The notes under the pieces are model-generated. The model was not told the DNA's origin. It did not search any database and saw only the letters and a list, made by a program, of their open reading frames with translations. DNA of 17,873 nt, from positions 1-17,873 of the forward strand of contig JAFZXD010000286.1 in the NCBI GenBank assembly GCA_017616955.1. Reading direction: 5' to 3'. Below, piece after piece: positions 14,372 to 17,873 of this stretch; positions within the stretch are counted from its first letter, which is position 1, and every line of letters starts with the position of its first letter. The position numbers and the translations under genes were made by a program. This DNA is from Eubacterium sp. (GTDB lineage: Bacteria > Bacillota > Clostridia > Lachnospirales > Lachnospiraceae).

Positions 14372-15598
14372 TTATACAGTTCCTGTCAGATGAGATATAT
14401 CTGCATACACAGGCACTCCATCTTTATATTCCAGCTGGACTTCTCCACAGACCAGCGGACGAACGTAATCTATCATCTCTGATGTAACATCATTTCTTGA
14501 CGGATTGATCCACTCGATCGGAACCTGTTTTACCTGATTAGCTATTCCGTCAAGTTCTGCTGTTTCAATCTTATATTCGTATGGCTCATTTGATGTACGA
14601 ATGATCGTAGTCATATATCCTGTCTTTCCGGCTGTAGCGTATTCCACAGCTTTCTCTCCAAGAAGCTCTGACTCCTGAAGGTCGGAAGCAGATGCCATAT
14701 GAGCCGCACATCTCTGAAGGATATTTATCTCAACCGAACGGCACTTTACACCCAGTTCGTCTTTTACAAGACTTTCCAGAATCTTTCCTACTCCGGATAA
14801 CTGAGCATGTCCGAACTTATCTTCTGCCGCACTGGTTGCAGAAAGATATACCCCATTCTCATCCTGCAATCCTTCAGATACAGCTATAACAACGTTGTTA
14901 GTTGTCTTCAGCACATCCTTAACATCATTAAGGAAGTTCTCGGTACTGAATGGAACCTCCGGAAGATATATAAGCTGAGGTATATCACTATATTCATTTC
15001 TGGCAAGAGCAGCAGCTGCTGTAAGCCAGCCTGCATTTCTTCCCATGATCTCTATTATCGTAACTGTTGGAACTTTATATACTGAAGTATCATGAGCGAA
15101 TTCCAGCATCGATGCGATTATAAACTTCGCAGCCGATCCGTAACCCGGAGTATGATCTATATGAACCAAGTCGTTATCTATAGTTTTAGGAACACCTGCA
15201 AATCTGATATCACTTCCGATACTGCTGCCGTACTCTGCAAGTTTAGATATCGTATCCATAGAATCATTTCCGCCTATGTAGAAAAATGCGGCAACTTCAT
15301 ACTTGTTCAATATCTCAAAGATCTTCTCATAGATTGAAGGATCCTCATCTATATCAGGCATCTTGTATCTGCAAGATCCCAGATAACTGGACGGTGTGGT
15401 GTAGATTCGACCAAGCTCTTCATCACTTAATCCTTCCAACTGGATGAATTCTTCCTTCATAACTCCGCTTATCCCATAAAGCGCACCAAATACCTTATCA
15501 TAGCCTCCACTGGATAATGCTCCTTTTACAACCCCTACGAGCGATGCATTGATAGCTGTAGTAGGTCCCCCCGACTGAGCAACTATGATGTTTTTCAT
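14372..15598 (-). CDS. pfp: 6-phosphofructokinase, pyrophosphate type by motif
   Basis: A 408-residue PFK-superfamily protein for fructose 6-phosphate phosphorylation in glycolysis. SGGPTTAINA (9-18) begins the nucleotide/phosphoryl-donor site. The donor-specificity positions read GGNDS (109-113) and PKTIDND (137-143): Asp in place of the ATP-enzyme Gly, and Lys in place of the ATP-enzyme Gly in PGTIDND, are the two residues associated with pyrophosphate use; D141 is the expected catalytic base. IMGRNAGW (184-191) and SEGL follow in family order. N111 differs from the usual GGDD. This suggests a reversible PPi-dependent enzyme that saves ATP, as common in anaerobic Clostridia, but assay is the only proof. 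An AGGAG RBS and a TTGAAC/TATATT promoter precede it, and an aldo/keto reductase follows. Confidence 0.92.
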   Translation of the reverse strand: MKNIIVAQSGGPTTAINASLVGVVKGALSSGGYDKVFGALYGISGVMKEEFIQLEGLSDEELGRIYTTPSSYLGSCRYKMPDIDEDPSIYEKIFEILNKYEVAAFFYIGGNDSMDTISKLAEYGSSIGSDIRFAGVPKTIDNDLVHIDHTPGYGSAAKFIIASMLEFAHDTSVYKVPTVTIIEIMGRNAGWLTAAAALARNEYSDIPQLIYLPEVPFSTENFLNDVKDVLKTTNNVVIAVSEGLQDENGVYLSATSAAEDKFGHAQLSGVGKILESLVKDELGVKCRSVEINILQRCAAHMASASDLQESELLGEKAVEYATAGKTGYMTTIIRTSNEPYEYKIETAELDGIANQVKQVPIEWINPSRNDVTSEMIDYVRPLVCGEVQLEYKDGVPVYADISHLTGTV

Positions 15599-15670
15599 AT
15601 AAAGTTCTCCTTATACTATTGATATTCGTGTTTCGAGTAAACTCTGAAATGTCAAAGCACACACCCGACC

Positions 15671-15699
15671 AATATAACATCTGTCAGTATAAGGTTCAA
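15671..15699 (-). promoter_or_regulatory. Promoter of the PFK/aldo-keto reductase operon
   Basis: On the minus strand, TTGAAC (15699-15694), a 17-base spacer and TATATT (15676-15671). A very AT-rich stretch just upstream (15700-15720) could act as an UP element. Predicted start near 15664 leaves a leader of about 66 bases before ATG 15598. Confidence 0.65.
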
Positions 15700-15723
15700 T
15701 ATAAAAAATTTTAATTTTGTTTA

Positions 15724-15810
15724 TTTATTTCCGGCATAACCAATGTACGAACAGGGATACCAGTATGCTCCGTAAACGCAATACGTGGCGCAGAAATCAT
15801 CAGCTCTTAC
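15724..15810 (-). pseudogene. Possible degraded coding remnant, aromatic/Cys-rich
   Basis: Between a TAA at 15811-15813 and a TAA at 15721-15723, one frame reads 29 codons that look protein-like: three cysteines, six tyrosines and a tryptophan, with the segment YCVYGAYWYPCSYIGYAG. There is no start codon or RBS in the frame. It may be the tail of a lost gene or pure chance; I give it low weight. Confidence 0.2.
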
Positions 15811-15815
15811 TTATG

Positions 15816-16472
15816 TTATGAATGAATCTTATTCCTTATCCTTAAACATGCCTCAATATGCATGATCCAATGTCTGGAAAACGGCATTTGAATAAGGCCT
15901 CTAACATCTTTATTGCACCAGTAATCTATAAGCCAAACTGCGTTTTCATCCTCACTCACTACTTGCAGTGATTCCAACTTCTCTTTTCTTTCTTTGGGTA
16001 TCTTTCTTTTGAGATCATCATATGATAAATCCCTTAACATAGTTTCCGTACTATGCTTCACATCCGAAAGATATGCATATAATTCATCCAGATTCAGTTG
16101 CTTCGAAAAGTCAGCAATCTCCCGCTTAACAAGCTCATTTCCTGTCGTAATAATTTGTGAATTGATTCTTTTTTGATATCCTCCACCAAAAAACACCTGC
16201 TCATCGCCATTGATTAATGTATGGGCAACGATATCCTCAATACGAAAAACATGCCACAGCGAATATGCAATGGTCTTGCTGTGATAACCATCTGCATTGA
16301 TAAACGGAATTGCGTTGAAATCTTCCCTGCTTAGCTCTTCTTTAAATGCGATGATTGTATCCCACAGAGCGTCACGCAATGCAAAAAGTGTACCGACACC
16401 CTCTTCATAGATATCTCTTTTCTTTATCTGGCTTTGCATCAGTTTGTTCAGTTCAGACCATTCCTTATTCAT
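15816..16472 (-). CDS. DinB-fold (YfiT/DinB) putative metal-dependent protein
   Basis: A 218-residue soluble, mainly helical protein. SLWHVFRIEDIVAH (71-84) and SRHWIMHIEACLRI (199-212) give three histidines, H74, H201 and H205, spaced as in the metal site of DinB/YfiT four-helix proteins; members bind divalent metals and some are bacillithiol- or mycothiol-dependent transferases. An AAGGA-type RBS lies 5-6 bases before the ATG. Its start overlaps the stop of the 71-codon ORF by 8 bases, so it is probably co-translated with the adenylyltransferase unit. Longer than the usual 150-180 residues because of a charged loop at about 150-185. The exact reaction is unknown. Confidence 0.82.
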   Translation of the reverse strand: MNKEWSELNKLMQSQIKKRDIYEEGVGTLFALRDALWDTIIAFKEELSREDFNAIPFINADGYHSKTIAYSLWHVFRIEDIVAHTLINGDEQVFFGGGYQKRINSQIITTGNELVKREIADFSKQLNLDELYAYLSDVKHSTETMLRDLSYDDLKRKIPKERKEKLESLQVVSEDENAVWLIDYWCNKDVRGLIQMPFSRHWIMHIEACLRIRNKIHS

Positions 16473-16680
16473 CTAAATCCTTCTCCGAATCTTTGATTCT
16501 ATAGTACTCCTCGGCACCTATGCCAATCTCAATAAAGTCCTTCGCTCTTTTTATATCCTCATCCAGCATAATTGTTGCAATAGTATTCCCATAAAGTTTT
16601 GCTAAAAAAGCATGACCAATCAGATTGTTATCTGCTCCGTACTTAAGTGTGCTGATATTTCCAAATACCTTTTTGCACAA
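16465..16680 (-). CDS. Small ORF between nucleotidyltransferase and DinB genes
   Basis: A 71-codon frame that fills the gap between two well-supported genes. Its first 61 bases overlap the 3' end of the nucleotidyltransferase gene in another frame, and its stop overlaps the DinB-like start by 8 bases. After the overlap the sequence looks protein-like (GHAFLAKLYG, DIKRAKDFIEIGIGAEEYY), helical and acidic, with no membrane span. The ATG has no clear RBS, and the next in-frame Met is at residue 38. It may be a genuine small gene with a later or non-standard start, a remnant of a longer protein, or part of the upstream protein reached by a frameshift. Family not recognised. Confidence 0.4.
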   Translation of the reverse strand: MCKKVFGNISTLKYGADNNLIGHAFLAKLYGNTIATIMLDEDIKRAKDFIEIGIGAEEYYRIKDSEKDLDE

Positions 16681-17480
16681 TCACATGCTTTTTCTGGATA
16701 AGAAAACCCTTTCGCATCTGCTATCCCTCTGGTCACTTTTTCAAACAACTGATTTGTTGCCAGAAGCGCTCTCATCACATCTTCTTCCTCATAATGGGCA
16801 AAGCATTTTTTTAATTCGTTCAGAATCTCTTCCCCTACCCAACTTTCGAGGAATCTTCCGTCGTGCCACACATCAACTCCGGCTGTTTTATAACGAAAAA
16901 GTTCTATCATCCTAAGAAGATGCTTTTTCAGGTAAGAATCCACACATGTTTTGGCAGACCACAACTCACCTCGCTTAAGTTTCTTAAATGCCCAAATATT
17001 GTGAAAATAAAAATCATTTATCACATTAAGAAATTCCGATTCATCAATATCAGGCTCAGAACTTCCCGACTTAATGTATGCTTTCAGCATTTCCGAAAAA
17101 GCCATGGAATCGTACATCACGTCATATCCCCTGTTCATAACCCACTGGGCTACACCTTCCTTAATTGCAACCTCAAACTGCTCAGGTGTCAAAATAATCA
17201 TATCCACATCCCTGTCATCATCATAGATGCATCTTCTTTCTTTTCCACCACCCAACGTAGGCTCTACAAATGATATGCTTACGTTTCCCAGAAATTCGGG
17301 ATATTCACCCCAAAGCCATTTTTCAGTATTCTTTGTTACTATTAGCAAATCCAAATCAGAAAATTCATCTGCTTTTATTTCTTTTCTTGTATAAGATCCA
17401 ATAGCCACTATCGCTGTGATATCCTCATCTTTATTTGCAATTTCCAATATCTTTGTTTTGATATCATTATACTTATCCAT
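16620..17480 (-). CDS. Aminoglycoside 6-adenylyltransferase-like nucleotidyltransferase
   Basis: A 286-residue protein of the ANT(6)/AadE-AadK family, in which members transfer AMP from ATP to the 6-hydroxyl of streptomycin. The polymerase-beta-type nucleotidyltransferase core is intact: G28-S29 (AIGSYTRKEI), the metal-binding pair D42 and D44 (FSDLDLLIV), and a third acidic strand DVDMIIL (D91/D93). The C-terminal half is helical, with WAFKKLKRGELWSAK and FRYKTAGVDVWHDGRF in the order of the family. The frame opens 18 bases earlier, at 17498, but AAGGGG at 17488-17493 lies 7 bases before ATG 17480. No insertion sequence or integron is near, so it may be a chromosomal homologue, and resistance is not proven by the sequence. 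Confidence 0.9.
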   Translation of the reverse strand: MDKYNDIKTKILEIANKDEDITAIVAIGSYTRKEIKADEFSDLDLLIVTKNTEKWLWGEYPEFLGNVSISFVEPTLGGGKERRCIYDDDRDVDMIILTPEQFEVAIKEGVAQWVMNRGYDVMYDSMAFSEMLKAYIKSGSSEPDIDESEFLNVINDFYFHNIWAFKKLKRGELWSAKTCVDSYLKKHLLRMIELFRYKTAGVDVWHDGRFLESWVGEEILNELKKCFAHYEEEDVMRALLATNQLFEKVTRGIADAKGFSYPEKACDCAKRYLEISAHLSTEQITI

Positions 17481-17536
17481 TCTTTTGCCCCTTAGCATTT
17501 AATATAAAAATTTAATGTACTATATCATTTTGCTGT

Positions 17537-17617
17537 TTACCTGTTGTATACGAATCTGTTAATCTGGCATTTGCTCATTGATCTCATTAATTTGCCTCCA
17601 CATAAAGGACAATCCAC
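17537..17617 (-). other. Tiny zinc-ribbon-like frame after the oxidoreductase stop
   Basis: In the frame of the preceding gene, after its TGA (17629-17627), 26 codons from GTG at 17617 to a TAA at 17537-17539 encode DCPLCGGKLMRSMSKCQINR. The CPLCGG knuckle and a later Cys look like half of a zinc ribbon. No RBS is visible before the GTG. It may be a remnant or a small protein; evidence is weak. Confidence 0.25.
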
Positions 17618-17626
17618 AGAATCGTG

Positions 17627-17873
17627 TCATTTCATCCTCCAAGGTCTTTCTTTACCAAGCCATCCGCTTTTCTCCCAATACGATTTGTCTGCTTCACCGG
17701 CCCCCAAATCTGCTTTCTGCATCATACGCATCAATGAAAATATGGCTTTAGTCTTTATACCTGCTTTTACGCTTTTTTTTCGGGAAAGCCTTTGCGCAAT
17801 CCTTATTGTATCTTTTTCAATCTTCTGTTTTTTCTTTTCACTGACTCCGTCCCAATTCATAGCTTGTATGCAG
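17627..17873 (-). CDS. C-terminal part of a flavodoxin-like NAD(P)H oxidoreductase (partial)
   Basis: The frame runs off the right edge of the window with no stop before it, so only the 3' end of the gene is present, about 82 codons. An ATG at 17860 lies in the frame, but the codons before it (C-I-Q-A) continue the pattern, so this is not the true start. The segment ends with a basic helix (KKSVKAGIKTKAIFSLMRMMQ) followed by DKSYWEKSGWLGKERPW. This DxxYW...GWL...RPW tail is one I associate with clostridial flavodoxin-fold NAD(P)H-dependent oxidoreductases, following their FMN-binding domain. The catalytic and cofactor part lies outside the window, so the assignment rests on this tail only. 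Confidence 0.7.
   Translation of the reverse strand, partial: CIQAMNWDGVSEKKKQKIEKDTIRIAQRLSRKKSVKAGIKTKAIFSLMRMMQKADLGAGEADKSYWEKSGWLGKERPWRMK

Noticed and set aside
17627..17629. The TGA as a selenocysteine codon
   Set aside because: No hairpin resembling a bacterial SECIS element was seen just after it, and the codon lies beyond the conserved RPW tail of the family.

Overview
The window looks like a chromosomal stretch from a low-to-moderate GC Clostridia bacterium, most likely a gut or rumen Lachnospiraceae (Butyrivibrio, Roseburia or Lachnospira type). That placement is inferred from the gene families (a GH27 alpha-galactosidase, a clostridial CstA, a PFK with pyrophosphate-type residues, a TSCPD protein, a YtrA-type GntR/ABC operon) and from strong AGGAG-type ribosome binding sites. 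I saw no rRNA, tRNA, CRISPR array, insertion sequence or phage gene. Every gene is on the minus strand except one MerR-methyltransferase gene. No gene-free stretch exceeds 300 bases; the longest (15599-15815, 217 bases) holds a promoter and a possible degraded coding remnant.

Region 1 (1-2450, read right to left): a GH27 alpha-galactosidase with an extra domain inserted in its barrel is followed by two tightly coupled small genes, an SLH-like cytosolic protein and an 86-residue membrane protein. Region 2 (2569-5038): dTDP-glucose 4,6-dehydratase with a clear terminator, divergent from a MerR-type regulator fused to a SAM-dependent methyltransferase. Their shared spacer holds a 19-bp-spaced MerR-type promoter facing rfbB, a palindrome inside that spacer, and an overlapping promoter facing the regulator. 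Region 3 (5041-8175): an operon of an unrecognised 176-residue protein, the CstA transporter, a small alpha/beta hydrolase and a TSCPD protein.

Region 4 (8214-13490): a five-gene operon of ABC ATPase, ABC permease, CPBP intramembrane protease, YtrA-type GntR repressor and a DUF5808-like membrane protein. It starts from a near-consensus promoter whose -10 box lies inside a perfect 27-bp inverted repeat with four GTATTA/TAATAC half-sites, the probable operator of the operon's own GntR protein. It ends at a long hairpin. Region 5 (13508-15699): a PPi-type phosphofructokinase followed by an aldo/keto reductase, with a good promoter upstream. Region 6 (15721-17873): an ANT(6)-like nucleotidyltransferase, an overlapping 71-codon ORF, a DinB-fold protein, and the 3' end of a probable flavodoxin-like oxidoreductase cut by the window edge.

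The most interesting material is regulatory: the self-contained GntR operator/promoter at 13421-13490 and the MerR-methyltransferase/rfbB divergent promoter at 3671-3738. The modified GH27 enzyme, the cstA operon companions and the small ORFs at the right end also deserve a look. I did not find a clearly novel defence or mobile system.
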